From Rhizobacter sp. (GTDB taxonomy: Bacteria; Pseudomonadota; Gammaproteobacteria; Burkholderiales; Burkholderiaceae_C): a stretch of 64,000 nt of DNA. Location: the NCBI GenBank assembly GCA_019635355.1, contig JAHBZQ010000001.1:3162001-3226000 (forward strand), in the 5' to 3' direction. The position numbers and the translations under genes were made by a program. The notes under the pieces are model-generated. The model was not told the origin of the DNA. It saw nothing but the letters and a program-made list of their open reading frames with translations, and ran no database searches. This document shows, piece after piece, positions 1 to 8,476 of the stretch (the stretch's first letter is position 1; each line of letters begins with the position of its first letter).

Positions 1-1666
1 CGACCATGTAGGTGCTGGGCGCGGCGATCACGCCCGTGCCGGTGGGCGTTTCCCAGAGCTTCTCGCCGGTCTTGGCATTGAAGGCCATGAAGCGGCCCTC
101 GGCCGTGCCCTGGAAGACGAGGTTGCCGGCGGTGGCGAGCGTGCCGCCATTCCACGGCGACACATGCTCATGCCGCCAGGCTTCCTTCTGCTGGATCGGG
201 TCCCACGCGAGCAGGCGGCCGAAGGGCTTGCTGGTGGCGGGCACCGCGCCGATGAACATCGCGGTGTTCCAGCCCTGGTTGGAGCCGGGCACGCCGAGCG
301 TCATCTCGTTGAACTTGTAGTTCTTGTTGTCCATCAGCGTGAGCGGGATGTTCTGCGCCGGCAGGTAGACGAGGCCCGTCTTGGGGCTGAACGACATCGG
401 GTGCCAGTTGTGCGCGCCCAGCGGGCCGGGGATGCTGTCGTAGCCCTTGTCGGGGCTGCGCGCGATTGCGGTCTCGATGGGGAAGCCTTTCTCGTCGTAG
501 CCGGTGGCCCAGTTCACGTCGACGAAATTCTTCGCGCTGATGAACTTGCCGTTGGTGCGGTCGATGACGAAGAAGAAGCCGTTCTTCGGGGCGTGCAGGA
601 TCACCTTGCGCGTCTTGCCGCCGAGCTGGATGTCGGCCAGGATCATCGGCTGGGTGGAGGTGTAGTCCCAGTTGTCGCCCGGGGTCTCCTGGTAGTGCCA
701 CACGTACTTGCCGGTGTCGGGGTTGATCGCGACGATGGAGGCGAGGAAGAGGTTGTCGCCGCCGCCCGGGCTGCGCTTGGCGCGCGACCACGGCGAGCCG
801 TTGCCGGTGCCGATGTAGAGCAGGTTGAGCTTGGGGTCGAAGGTGATGCTGTCCCACACCGTGCCGCCGCCGCCGGCTTCCCAGTACTTGTTGCTCGGGT
901 CCCAGGTCTTGGCGGCGCGGGCCAGCGCTTCGTTCTCATACGGCTTGGCCGGGTCGCCCGGCACGGTGAAGAAGCGCCACTTCTCGGCGCCGGTCTCGGC
1001 GTCATACGCGGTGATGTAGCCGCGCACGCCGTACTCGGCGCCGCCGTTGCCGATGATCACCATGCCCTTGAACACTCTTGGCGCGCCGGTGATCGTGTAG
1101 GGGCGCTTGCGGTCGATGGAGGTGTCTTTCTCCCACACCAGCTTGCCGGTGGCGGCATCGAGTGCGATCAGGCGTGCGTCGAACGAGCCGACGTAGACCT
1201 TGCCCTTGTAGAGCGCCACGCCGCGGTTGACCACGTCGCAGCAGCCCTTGACGCCCACCTCGCGCGGCACCTTGGGGTCATACGTCCAGAGGCGCTTGCC
1301 GGTGCGCACGTCGATCGCGTGCACCACGCTCCACGAGGCGGTGACGTACATGATCCCGTCGACCACCAGCGGCGTGGCTTCCACACCGCGCGTGGATTCG
1401 AGGTTGTAGCTCCAGACGAGGCCGAGCTCCTTGACGTTCTTCTCGTTGATCTGGTCCAGCTTGCTGAAGCGCGTCTCGGCGTAGTCGAGGCCGTAGCTCG
1501 GCCAGTCGCGCGTGGTGGTGTTGTTGGCGATGGCCTTGCCGTCGATGCGCGAGGTGACGGCGCGGATGTGCGCTTCCGAGCCCTTGGCCGGGGCTTGTGC
1601 GTGCGCGGCCAGGGGCACGGCGGCGCCCACGGCCACGGCGAGCATGGCGATCCAGTGCTTCTTCAT
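1..1666 (-). CDS. PQQ-dependent alcohol dehydrogenase, methanol/ethanol family (3' end beyond window)
   Basis: Periplasmic pyrroloquinoline-quinone enzyme that oxidises alcohols and passes electrons to a cytochrome c. About 555 residues are visible. A signal peptide (residues 1-23, ending AAHA) precedes beta-propeller repeats of the DxxTGK..W type. The vicinal Cys142-Cys143 pair (KGCCDVVNRG) that stacks against PQQ and the GDNWDY region with the catalytic Asp are present. The start ATG at 1664-1666 follows a GGAG-like site (GGAGGTCTCCT lies just upstream as seen on the plus strand). The C-terminus lies off the left edge, so whether it carries a fused haem domain (type II quinohaemoprotein) cannot be seen. 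The preceding 217-bp gap to the divergent flavoprotein gene should hold its promoter; no clear -35/-10 was recognised. The family call is secure; the exact substrate is not. Confidence 0.93.
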   Translation of the reverse strand, partial: MKKHWIAMLAVAVGAAVPLAAHAQAPAKGSEAHIRAVTSRIDGKAIANNTTTRDWPSYGLDYAETRFSKLDQINEKNVKELGLVWSYNLESTRGVEATPLVVDGIMYVTASWSVVHAIDVRTGKRLWTYDPKVPREVGVKGCCDVVNRGVALYKGKVYVGSFDARLIALDAATGKLVWEKDTSIDRKRPYTITGAPRVFKGMVIIGNGGAEYGVRGYITAYDAETGAEKWRFFTVPGDPAKPYENEALARAAKTWDPSNKYWEAGGGGTVWDSITFDPKLNLLYIGTGNGSPWSRAKRSPGGGDNLFLASIVAINPDTGKYVWHYQETPGDNWDYTSTQPMILADIQLGGKTRKVILHAPKNGFFFVIDRTNGKFISAKNFVDVNWATGYDEKGFPIETAIARSPDKGYDSIPGPLGAHNWHPMSFSPKTGLVYLPAQNIPLTLMDNKNYKFNEMTLGVPGSNQGWNTAMFIGAVPATSKPFGRLLAWDPIQQKEAWRHEHVSPWNGGTLATAGNLVFQGTAEGRFMAFNAKTGEKLWETPTGTGVIAAPSTYMV

Positions 1667-1883
1667 GCGGGAGGTCTCCTGTGTGATTCGAGGCTGGCCG
1701 GCTGGGCGCCGCCATCCGTCCCTGCATCGAGTCGGCAGGGTGTCGATGGATCATCAGGAGATCGCAGATCGATCACAACAAGGTGTTTTCCCGCAAGCCT
1801 GAAGCCTCTTGCTGCGGTGGTGTCGCACCGCGTGCGCCAGCCTGTCACACGGGTGGGCGAAAGCGGCCCGCTATGCTTGCCGG

Positions 1884-3083
1884 ATGAACTTGACCCTGGC
1901 CCAACTCCCCGAGCGCTGCGAGGTGCTGGTGGTGGGCGCCGGCCCCGCCGGCAGTGCTGCCGCCACCGCGCTTGCGCGGGCCGGCAAAGACGTGGTGCTG
2001 GTCGACCAGCGCAGCTTCCCGCGCGAGAAGGTGTGCGGCGACGGGCTCATCCCCGATGCGCACACCGCGCTCGCGCGCCTGGGTGTGCTCGACGAGGTGA
2101 TGGCGCGCGCGCAGCGGGCCACGCACGTGGGCTGCATCGCGCCGCGCGGCGGGCGTGTCGACGTGCCGGGGCGGCTGGCGGTGCTGCCGCGGCGCGAGCT
2201 TGACGACATCGTCTGCCGCAACGCGGTGCGCGCGGGGGCGCGCATGTTTGCGCCGGTGCATTTCGAATCGCCGCTCACCGACACCGCCGGCCGCGTGAGT
2301 GGCACGAAGCTTTCGCACGGCGGCGAGACACGCGAGGTCTACGCCGACTGGGTGGTGCTCGCCACCGGCGCGGTGCCGCAGGCGCTGCTGGCCGCGGGCC
2401 TGTGCGACCGGCAGGGGCCGTCGGCCGTGGCGCTGCGTGGTTATGTGAAGAACGAGTCGCAGGCCAGCCAGATCCGCGCGCTCGAAGTGGTGTGGCACCG
2501 CCAGCTGCGGCCGGGCTACGGCTGGATCTTCCCGTGCGCCGAGGGGGTGTTCAACATCGGCGTGGGCGTCTTCGGCCATGCGAAGGAAGACGTGAACCTG
2601 AAGCGCCTCTTCGAGAGCTTCTGCGAGTTCTATGCGCCGGCGCGCGAGCTGATGGCCGGTGGCGAGCTGCTCGGCCCGCTGAAGGGCGCGCCGCTGCGCT
2701 GCACGCTCGACGGCGCACGCCACAGCCGCCCCGGCCTGCTGGTGACGGGCGAAGCCGCAGGCAGCACCTATGCGTTCACCGGTGAGGGCATCGGCAAGGC
2801 GCTCGAGACCGGCCTGCTCGCGGCCGAAGCCATCCTCTCGCAGCGAGCTGACGCCGACGTGCGCCACGCCTACGACAAGAGCCTGCAAGCCCTCAAGCCC
2901 CGCTTCCAGCTCTACGAGCGCGCCAACCGCGTGAACGCTCACCCGTGGCTGGTCGACCTCCTGATCTGGCGTGCGCGCAAGAGCGAGCGCCTCGTGCGGC
3001 GCATGGCCGGCGTGCTCGAAGAGAACGGCAACCCGGCGCAGCTGCTGAGCGCGAAGGGTGTGTTCCGCTTGTTCACGGAGTAG
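1884..3083 (+). CDS. Geranylgeranyl reductase family FAD-dependent oxidoreductase
   Basis: A 399-residue flavoprotein of the group that reduces isoprenoid double bonds or acts as related monooxygenases. The N-terminal dinucleotide fold reads VLVVGAGPAGSAAATALA, followed by the family's RxxFPREKxCGDGL block near residue 50. The late FAD-contacting block GEAAGSTYAFTGEGIG, near residue 290, places the cofactor. The ATG at 1884 is the last one before the Rossmann strand and gives the usual family length; upstream in-frame ATGs would add a non-homologous leader. It is followed by the amidotransferase gene with only 5 bases between stop and start, so the two are probably co-transcribed. No carotenoid or chlorophyll genes lie nearby, so its substrate is unknown. 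Confidence 0.85.
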   Translation: MNLTLAQLPERCEVLVVGAGPAGSAAATALARAGKDVVLVDQRSFPREKVCGDGLIPDAHTALARLGVLDEVMARAQRATHVGCIAPRGGRVDVPGRLAVLPRRELDDIVCRNAVRAGARMFAPVHFESPLTDTAGRVSGTKLSHGGETREVYADWVVLATGAVPQALLAAGLCDRQGPSAVALRGYVKNESQASQIRALEVVWHRQLRPGYGWIFPCAEGVFNIGVGVFGHAKEDVNLKRLFESFCEFYAPARELMAGGELLGPLKGAPLRCTLDGARHSRPGLLVTGEAAGSTYAFTGEGIGKALETGLLAAEAILSQRADADVRHAYDKSLQALKPRFQLYERANRVNAHPWLVDLLIWRARKSERLVRRMAGVLEENGNPAQLLSAKGVFRLFTE

Positions 3084-3088
3084 CCGCC

Positions 3089-3841
3089 ATGTGTCAACTC
3101 CTCGGGATGAATGCCAACACACCGACCGACCTGGTGTTCAGCTTCACCGGCTTCTCGAAACGCGCCGAGGAGCACAAGGACGGCTTCGGCATCGCCTTCT
3201 TCGAAGACGCCGGCGTGCGCCTCTTCGTCGATGCGCAGAGCGCCGCGGTCTCGCCCGTGGCCGAGATGGTGCGGCGCTACCCCATCCACAGCGCCAACGT
3301 CATCGCGCACATCCGCAAGGCCACGCAGGGCCACGTGGCGCTGCAGAACACGCACCCCTTCCAGCGCGAGCTGTGGGGCCGCTACTGGGCCTTTGCGCAC
3401 AACGGCGACTTGAAAGGCTACGCGCCCACGCTGCACAGCGCCTTCCACCCGGTGGGCGACACCGACAGCGAGCGCGCCTTCTGCTGGCTGATGCAGGAGC
3501 TGGCCAAAGCGCACGCGGGCGTGCCCTCGATCGCCGAACTCACCCGCACGCTCGGCGAGCTCGTGCCGCGCATCGCCGCCCATGGCACCTTCAACTTCAT
3601 GCTGAGCAACGGGCAGGCGCTGTGGGCGCACTGCTCGACCAAGCTGCACTACCTGGTGCGCCAGCACCCTTTTCGCGCCGCTCGCCTGCAAGACGAGGAC
3701 ATGAGCGTCGACTTCTCGCAGCTCACCACGCCGCGCGACCGCGTGGCCGTCGTCGTGACGGAGCCGCTCACGGCCGACGAGCCCTGGATCGCGCTGCAGC
3801 CGGGCGAGCTGAAGGTGTTCGTGGACGGGTCGGTGGTGTGA
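3089..3841 (+). CDS. Class II glutamine amidotransferase, YafJ-like
   Basis: A 250-residue stand-alone N-terminal-nucleophile glutamine amidohydrolase domain. Removal of Met1 exposes Cys2 (MCQLLGMN), the catalytic nucleophile of class II amidotransferases. The motifs DGFGIAFF, ANVIAHIRKAT and FAHNGDLK are those that bind glutamine and form the oxyanion site in YafJ/EgtC-like proteins. No synthetase domain is fused. The start is fixed by the need for Cys at position 2. It lies directly behind the flavoprotein gene. Its 3' end overlaps the convergent MerR gene by 74 bases, so this end was read on both strands; the amidotransferase reading is the conserved one. The acceptor of the released ammonia is not known for this family. 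Confidence 0.88.
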   Translation: MCQLLGMNANTPTDLVFSFTGFSKRAEEHKDGFGIAFFEDAGVRLFVDAQSAAVSPVAEMVRRYPIHSANVIAHIRKATQGHVALQNTHPFQRELWGRYWAFAHNGDLKGYAPTLHSAFHPVGDTDSERAFCWLMQELAKAHAGVPSIAELTRTLGELVPRIAAHGTFNFMLSNGQALWAHCSTKLHYLVRQHPFRAARLQDEDMSVDFSQLTTPRDRVAVVVTEPLTADEPWIALQPGELKVFVDGSVV

Positions 3842-4247
3842 CCTCGTAAGGCCCCACCACTGGCCGCTTGCCGCTGGCGAGCCACTCGCCGTAGTAATCG
3901 ATCTTGCGGTCGAGCAGCTTCAAGCCGAGCTTCCAGTCTTCGATGGTGGCCAGCACCCGCTCGCGATGCGCCGCGAAGAGTGCATGCCGGTCGGCGATGG
4001 TGGCCTTGCCCTGCTTCACGAGCGTGGCGTAGCGGCGCATCTCGCGGATCGTCATGCCGGTCAGGCGCAGCCGCTCCATCAGGTCGAGCCAGGCCACGTG
4101 CTCTTCCTGGTAGAGGCGGCGGCCCGCCGCATCGCGCTGCACGCCCGGCATCAGGCCCTGCGCCTCGTACCAGCGGATGGTGTGCACGCTGCGCAGCGTG
4201 CGGCGAGACAGCTCGCCGATCTTGATCGTGCCGGGCTTGCGGGGCAT
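3768..4247 (-). CDS. MerR family transcriptional regulator
   Basis: A 159-residue activator-repressor. The N-terminal winged helix (IKIGELSRRTLRSVHTIRWY, residues about 8-27) and the following wing are typical of MerR proteins; the helical part MTIREMRRYATLVKQG leads to a coiled dimerisation helix. There is no cluster of Cys residues, so metal sensing is unlikely, and the effector is unknown. The start ATG overlaps the stop of the upstream SnoaL-like gene by one base (TGATG), which indicates translational coupling. The last 24 residues are Pro/Arg/Ala-rich and lie antisense to the end of the amidotransferase gene; they look like an extension created by loss of an earlier stop. It probably controls the promoter in front of its own operon at 4736-4755. 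Confidence 0.87.
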   Translation of the reverse strand: MPRKPGTIKIGELSRRTLRSVHTIRWYEAQGLMPGVQRDAAGRRLYQEEHVAWLDLMERLRLTGMTIREMRRYATLVKQGKATIADRHALFAAHRERVLATIEDWKLGLKLLDRKIDYYGEWLASGKRPVVGPYEVTPPTRPRTPSARPAAARSRARRP

Positions 4248-4690
4248 CAGGTGCTCTTGGTGAGTTCGGGGTCGTCGGGGCGGAAGAAGGTGTCCCACAC
4301 GTGGAAGGTGTCGTAGTACTCCTTCAGGTCGACGATCTTGCCCTCGCGCAGGGTGATGAGCATGTGGTACTCGTTGTTGTAGACGCGGCCGTTCTTCATC
4401 TCGCCGCGTGACTCGACTTCCATCGCCACCTGATCGCGTTCGGCGATGGTGTTCTTGACCCACATGCGCAGGCCACCGTTGAGGCGCGAGTTCATGCGCT
4501 CGAAGACGGCGGCGATCTGCGCCTTGTCTTTCGGCCCCGCGCTCGGCAGCCGGTCGGGCTTGCCCATCAGCCGGTAGCAGATGTCGTCGGCGAAGAGCTC
4601 GAGCACGCCTGGGATGTCGTTGTCGTTGAAGCGCTCGATGAAGTGGCGGGCGACGCGGGTGTTCTCGGCCGCAAGGGTGGTGGTGCTCAT
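4247..4690 (-). CDS. SnoaL-like / nuclear transport factor 2 fold protein
   Basis: A 147-residue protein with the cone-shaped alpha+beta fold of the SnoaL/ketosteroid-isomerase superfamily: an N-terminal helix with ARHFIERFNDNDIPGVLELF, then strands ending in GKIVDLKEYYDTFHVWDTFF. Members act as isomerases, hydratases or small-molecule binders; nothing here fixes the reaction. The ATG at 4688-4690 follows AGGAG at a good distance, whereas an upstream in-frame ATG lacks one. It is the first gene of a two-gene unit with the MerR regulator, so the pair probably forms an inducible detoxification or turnover unit responding to a small ligand. Confidence 0.82.
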   Translation of the reverse strand: MSTTTLAAENTRVARHFIERFNDNDIPGVLELFADDICYRLMGKPDRLPSAGPKDKAQIAAVFERMNSRLNGGLRMWVKNTIAERDQVAMEVESRGEMKNGRVYNNEYHMLITLREGKIVDLKEYYDTFHVWDTFFRPDDPELTKST

Positions 4691-4735
4691 GGTCAGCTCC
4701 TGATGAGGTGAAGGGGAGCTCGGCATTGGGCGATC

Positions 4736-4755
4736 TAGAGTGCACTCTATGTCAA
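4736..4755 (-). promoter_or_regulatory. MerR-type promoter with operator dyad
   Basis: On the minus strand a perfect -35 hexamer TTGACA (4755-4750) is followed at once by the perfect 14-bp palindrome TAGAGTGCACTCTA (4749-4736). This is the arrangement used by MerR-family activators, which bind inside an overlong spacer and untwist it. No good -10 hexamer is visible at 17-19 bp, as expected for a promoter that depends on an activator. It lies 46 bp upstream of the SnoaL-like gene, the first gene of the MerR operon, so autoregulation is likely. Confidence 0.65.
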
Positions 4756-4825
4756 GGCCCTTGCTAGGCTGACTATCACGCCCGACCGGGCCATATCATT
4801 CATTCCGCGACTGACGCTGTGCAAA

Positions 4826-4835
4826 GTGACGTCAC
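4826..4835. promoter_or_regulatory. Perfect 10-bp palindrome upstream of the AlbA_2 gene
   Basis: GTGACGTCAC is a perfect dyad centred 23 bases before the ATG of the AlbA_2-type regulator gene. It may be an operator, possibly for the gene's own DNA-binding product. This is inference from position and symmetry only. Confidence 0.3.
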
Positions 4836-4853
4836 GAGGCGACAGGGGACGGC

Positions 4854-6731
4854 ATGCGGCAACTGACTTTGTTTGATGTATTGACGCCAACCAGCGAAGG
4901 CAACGACATTGAGTTCAAGGCCGCTCGCGGGGGTCTGCCTGGGGCCTTCTGGGAAACCTATTCGGCCATGGCCAACACGCAAGGTGGCCGCATCATCTTG
5001 GGTGTGTCAGAAAAACAGGGCGCGCTGTCGTGGGACGGTGTACCGGATGCTGCAGCACTGCGCACGGTACTCTGGAATCAACTCAACGACCGCAACAAGA
5101 TCAGCGCCAACCTGTTGACCGACGGCAACCTCGAAACCATAGACCGCGATGGGCGAACCTTTCTGATTGTCACGGTGCCGCGTGCGTCACGTGCGCAACG
5201 CCCCGTCTATGTCGGGCCGAACCCGATGGCCGGCACGTTCCGCCGGGCCGAAGAAGGGGACTATCGCTGCAGCGAAGACGAAGTGCGCCGCATGTTGGCC
5301 GATCAGTCTTCCACGCCGGCCGACGCTGCCATCCTTGAACATTTCGGCATTGCCGATTTCGACAGCGACACGCTCAAACAGTACCGCAATCGCTTTGCTT
5401 CTCGTGACCCGGATCACCCATGGTTGTCCGAAGACGACGAAGGCTTGTTGTACAAGCTCGGCGCGTTGCGACGTGACCGCGCCACTGGTTTGCAAGGCGC
5501 CACCGTGGCCGGCTTGGTGATGTTCGCGACCTTCGATGCCTTGCGCGAAGGACTGCCCACGTTTCACATCGACTACCGGGAGAAGCTGTCTGCCGACCCT
5601 AAGGTGCGCTGGACAGATCGCCTCGCGCCTGATGGCTCTTGGCAGAGCAACGCCTTTCAGTTCTATCAGCGCGTAGTGCAGCGCCTGGCGGCTGACCTGA
5701 AGATTCCGTTCCAGCTCAGCCGGGAGCTTTACCGGCGCGACGACACCATCGTGCATGAGGCCTTGCGCGAAGCCGTGGTCAACGCTTTGATTCACGCCGA
5801 CCATCACGGGCAGGGCGGCATCGTGATCGAGCGCTACGCAGATCGCATCGAACTGTCCAACCCGGGCTCCTTGCTGCTGTCTCGCGAGCAGCTGCTGCGT
5901 GGGGGCGTCAGCGAGTGCCGCAACAAGTCGCTGCAGTTGATGTTTCAAATGATCGGCGGCGGTGAAAAGGCTGGCTCCGGCATGGACAAGATTCGCAGCG
6001 GCTGGCGCAGCCAGCACTGGCGCTCGCCCAAGATCGAAGAAAGCGTGCAACCTGATCGCGTCAAGCTGGTGTTGCCCATGGTCAGCCTGATCCCTGATGA
6101 AGTCGATCGGGCGTTGAACCAGCGCTTCGGTGAGCGCTACACCCAGCTCAGCCCGCTGGGGGTACAGGCAGTAGTCACCGCGCAGATCGAAGGGGCGGTA
6201 ACCAACAGCCGGTTGCAAGAGATCACTGGCGAGCATCCGGCCGACATCACCATTGCCTTGCAAGGCCTGGTGCGCCATGGCCTGCTGCGCCAACAAAACC
6301 AGCGGCGATGGACCAGCTACTCGGTGCCCGAGGACTTCCCTCAATCCGACCTGAGCTCCCCTCAATACACAGGTGACTCCCCTCAATACACAGGCGACTC
6401 CCCTCAATATGCGGAGGACTCCCCTCAATCGGGCGCCGAATCACCTGAAACTTCAGCCACCGACAACGGCCTGTGGCAGCGAGCCGCTCCCGCACGCGAG
6501 CGACCGCGCATGCGCATCGAGACCTTGAAGGCGCTGATTGAGGACTTGTGCCAGGGCCGTTGGCTCACGAGCCGCGAGCTGGGACTTTTGCTGGGGCGAG
6601 AGCCCGACAACCTGCAAACCCGGGTGCTGACGGCCATGGTGCGTGAGCAGCGGCTGGCCATGCGCTACCCCGACGTGCCGAATCGACCGGATCAGGCCTA
6701 CCAGGCGGTGGAAGCCGCGCGTGCACGGTAG
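4854..6731 (+). CDS. AlbA_2 / RecG-C-like ATP-binding transcriptional regulator
   Basis: A 625-residue protein. Residues about 16-130 form an AlbA_2 (Schlafen-related) domain with NDIEFKAARGG and NTQGGRIILGVSE. Residues about 295-385 form a GHKL-type ATP-binding region like the C-terminal domain of RecG-like proteins (HEALREAVVNALIHADHHG, IELSNPG, GSGMDKI). Winged-helix segments occupy about 420-490 and 545-615. Between them lie six 7-residue repeats of the type DSPQYTG. A Shine-Dalgarno-like AGGGGAC stands 5 bases before the ATG. Its codons are visibly less GC-biased than those of its neighbours, and it stands alone between unrelated genes, which suggests horizontal gain. Such proteins occur as regulators and in defence islands; no partner defence gene is present here, so its role is open. 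Confidence 0.85.
   Translation: MRQLTLFDVLTPTSEGNDIEFKAARGGLPGAFWETYSAMANTQGGRIILGVSEKQGALSWDGVPDAAALRTVLWNQLNDRNKISANLLTDGNLETIDRDGRTFLIVTVPRASRAQRPVYVGPNPMAGTFRRAEEGDYRCSEDEVRRMLADQSSTPADAAILEHFGIADFDSDTLKQYRNRFASRDPDHPWLSEDDEGLLYKLGALRRDRATGLQGATVAGLVMFATFDALREGLPTFHIDYREKLSADPKVRWTDRLAPDGSWQSNAFQFYQRVVQRLAADLKIPFQLSRELYRRDDTIVHEALREAVVNALIHADHHGQGGIVIERYADRIELSNPGSLLLSREQLLRGGVSECRNKSLQLMFQMIGGGEKAGSGMDKIRSGWRSQHWRSPKIEESVQPDRVKLVLPMVSLIPDEVDRALNQRFGERYTQLSPLGVQAVVTAQIEGAVTNSRLQEITGEHPADITIALQGLVRHGLLRQQNQRRWTSYSVPEDFPQSDLSSPQYTGDSPQYTGDSPQYAEDSPQSGAESPETSATDNGLWQRAAPARERPRMRIETLKALIEDLCQGRWLTSRELGLLLGREPDNLQTRVLTAMVREQRLAMRYPDVPNRPDQAYQAVEAARAR
6333..6458 (+). repeat. In-frame 21-nt tandem repeat, six units
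   Basis: Six consecutive 21-base units inside the AlbA_2 gene encode residues 494-535 as heptads: DFPQSDL, SSPQYTG, DSPQYTG, DSPQYAE, DSPQSGA, ESPETSA. The central four share the core CTCCCCTCAATA or close variants. Nearly identical DNA in the middle units and decay at both ends fit growth by replication slippage. The product would be a flexible, acidic Ser-Pro linker between two winged-helix parts. Confidence 0.9.
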
Positions 6732-6771
6732 CCCGACCTGGAAAACGCCTGTCATCCATTTCGACCCCACC

Positions 6772-8475
6772 ATGCCCCAGCCGCCCGCCCAACGCTTCGA
6801 CAGCTTCTACCCCTACGACGCGCTGACCCAGCTGCTGTTCGACTACGCCACCGCCTACCCGGCCCTGGTGCGGGTCGACAGCATCGGCAAGAGCCACGAA
6901 GGGCGCGACATCTGGGTGGCCACCGTCACCAACCAGCACACCGGCGACGCGGCCGACAAGCCCGGCTTCTGGGTCGACGGCAACATCCACGCGGCCGAGC
7001 TCACCGCGAGCACCGCGGTGCTGTACTACCTGCAGCAGCTGGTGCAAGGTTTCGACACCGACCGCGAGATCGCCCACCTGCTCGACACCCGCGTGGTCTA
7101 CCTCTGCCCGCGCCTCAACCCCGACGGCGCCGAGCTCGCGCTGGCCGAGCGGCCGCGGCACATCCGCTCGTCCACCCGCCGCTACCCCTTCGACGACGAG
7201 CCGGTCGACGGCCTCACGATGGAAGACGTGGACGGCGACGGCCGCATCCTCTTCATGCGCCAGCGCGACCCGCACGGCGCCTACAAGAAGTGCGCGCAAG
7301 ACCCGCGGCTCATGGTGCCGCGCGAGCCGGGCGAGTTCGGCGGCGAGTACTACCGGCTGATGCCCGAAGGCTTCGTGAAGAACTACGACGGCCTCACCAT
7401 CCAGGTCAACAAGGACCTCGAAGGCCTCGACCTCAACCGCAACTTCCCCGCCGGCTGGCGGCAGGAGCACGAGCAGGTGGGTGCCGGCCCCTACCCGACC
7501 AGCGAGCCCGAGGTGCGCGCGATGGTCGACTTCATCTTCGCGCACCCCAACATCGGTGCCGGCATCAGCTACCACACGCACAGCGGCGTGATCCTGCGCC
7601 CGCCGGGCACGCATGGCGACGACGACATGACGCCCGAAGACCTGTGGGCCTACAAGCGTTTCAGCGCTTTGGGCGAGAAGCTCACCGGCTACCCCGCCAT
7701 CAGCATCTGGCACGACTTCAAGTACCACCCGAAGGAAGTCATCACCGGCACACAGGACTGGATGTACGAGCACCTGGGCGCGCTCTTCTGGGTGGTGGAA
7801 CTCTGGGCGCCGAACCGCGAGGCCGGCATCACCGACTACAAGTGGATCGACTGGTACCGCGAGCACCCGGTGGAAGACGACCTCAAGCTCATCAAGTGGA
7901 GCGACGAACAGTGCGGTGGCCTCGCACACGTCGACTGGAAGCCCTTCCACCACCCGCAGCTCGGCGCGGTCGAGATCGGCGGCTGGGACAAGATGAACTA
8001 CTGGCGCAACCCGCCGCCGCACCTTCGCGAACGCGAGGCCGCACGGTTCCCGAAGTGGATGACGCAGATCGCTTTGAGTCTGCCCAGACTCGAAGTGCTG
8101 CGCACAGAAGTGCGCGCGCTCGGCCCCGACACCTGGCGTGTGCGCTTCGCGGTGGGCAACAGCGGCTGGCTGCCCGCTTACGTGACCAAGCGGGCGCTTG
8201 AGCGCAAGGCGGTGCGCGGCGTGGTGTTCGAGATCCACCTGCCGGCCGGTGACCCGACGGTGTCGCTCGTGAGCGGCCAGGAGCGCCTCGAAGGCCCGCA
8301 GCTCGAAGGCCATGCGCCGCCCAGTTCGCTGCAGGCCTTCCTGCCGCAACGCGAGGTCACGGCGGATCGGGCCGTGGGCGAATGGGTGGTGCGCGCACCC
8401 AAGGGCACGCGCCTCGCGCTCAGTGCGCGTGCCGACCGCGCCGGTGCGGTGCGCGCCGAAGTCTCACTCGATTGA
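6772..8475 (+). CDS. M14 family zinc metallocarboxypeptidase
   Basis: A 567-residue peptidase of the carboxypeptidase A clan. Zinc ligands are visible as His73 and Glu76 in GNIHAAEL and a His in SYHTHSG (268 or 270); the general base is Glu343 in FWVVELWAP. The substrate-binding block GLDLNRNFPAGW lies near residue 220. The C-terminal 130 residues form an additional beta-rich region. There is no evident signal peptide, so it is probably cytoplasmic. The ATG at 6772 was chosen because it begins just before the first conserved helix; in-frame sequence further upstream overlaps the previous gene. It is convergent with the esterase gene, one base apart. Peptide substrate unknown. Confidence 0.9.
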   Translation: MPQPPAQRFDSFYPYDALTQLLFDYATAYPALVRVDSIGKSHEGRDIWVATVTNQHTGDAADKPGFWVDGNIHAAELTASTAVLYYLQQLVQGFDTDREIAHLLDTRVVYLCPRLNPDGAELALAERPRHIRSSTRRYPFDDEPVDGLTMEDVDGDGRILFMRQRDPHGAYKKCAQDPRLMVPREPGEFGGEYYRLMPEGFVKNYDGLTIQVNKDLEGLDLNRNFPAGWRQEHEQVGAGPYPTSEPEVRAMVDFIFAHPNIGAGISYHTHSGVILRPPGTHGDDDMTPEDLWAYKRFSALGEKLTGYPAISIWHDFKYHPKEVITGTQDWMYEHLGALFWVVELWAPNREAGITDYKWIDWYREHPVEDDLKLIKWSDEQCGGLAHVDWKPFHHPQLGAVEIGGWDKMNYWRNPPPHLREREAARFPKWMTQIALSLPRLEVLRTEVRALGPDTWRVRFAVGNSGWLPAYVTKRALERKAVRGVVFEIHLPAGDPTVSLVSGQERLEGPQLEGHAPPSSLQAFLPQREVTADRAVGEWVVRAPKGTRLALSARADRAGAVRAEVSLD

Positions 8476-8476
8476 G

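Noticed and set aside
164..2203. Long plus-strand open frame opposite the PQQ dehydrogenase gene
   Set aside because: Rich in Arg/Val/His/Ala with no motif; it is the antisense shadow expected in GC-rich DNA, and the minus-strand dehydrogenase is clearly conserved.
6333..6458. Considered as a CRISPR-like array
   Set aside because: Units are 21 bases, directly adjacent without spacers, and keep a protein reading frame.
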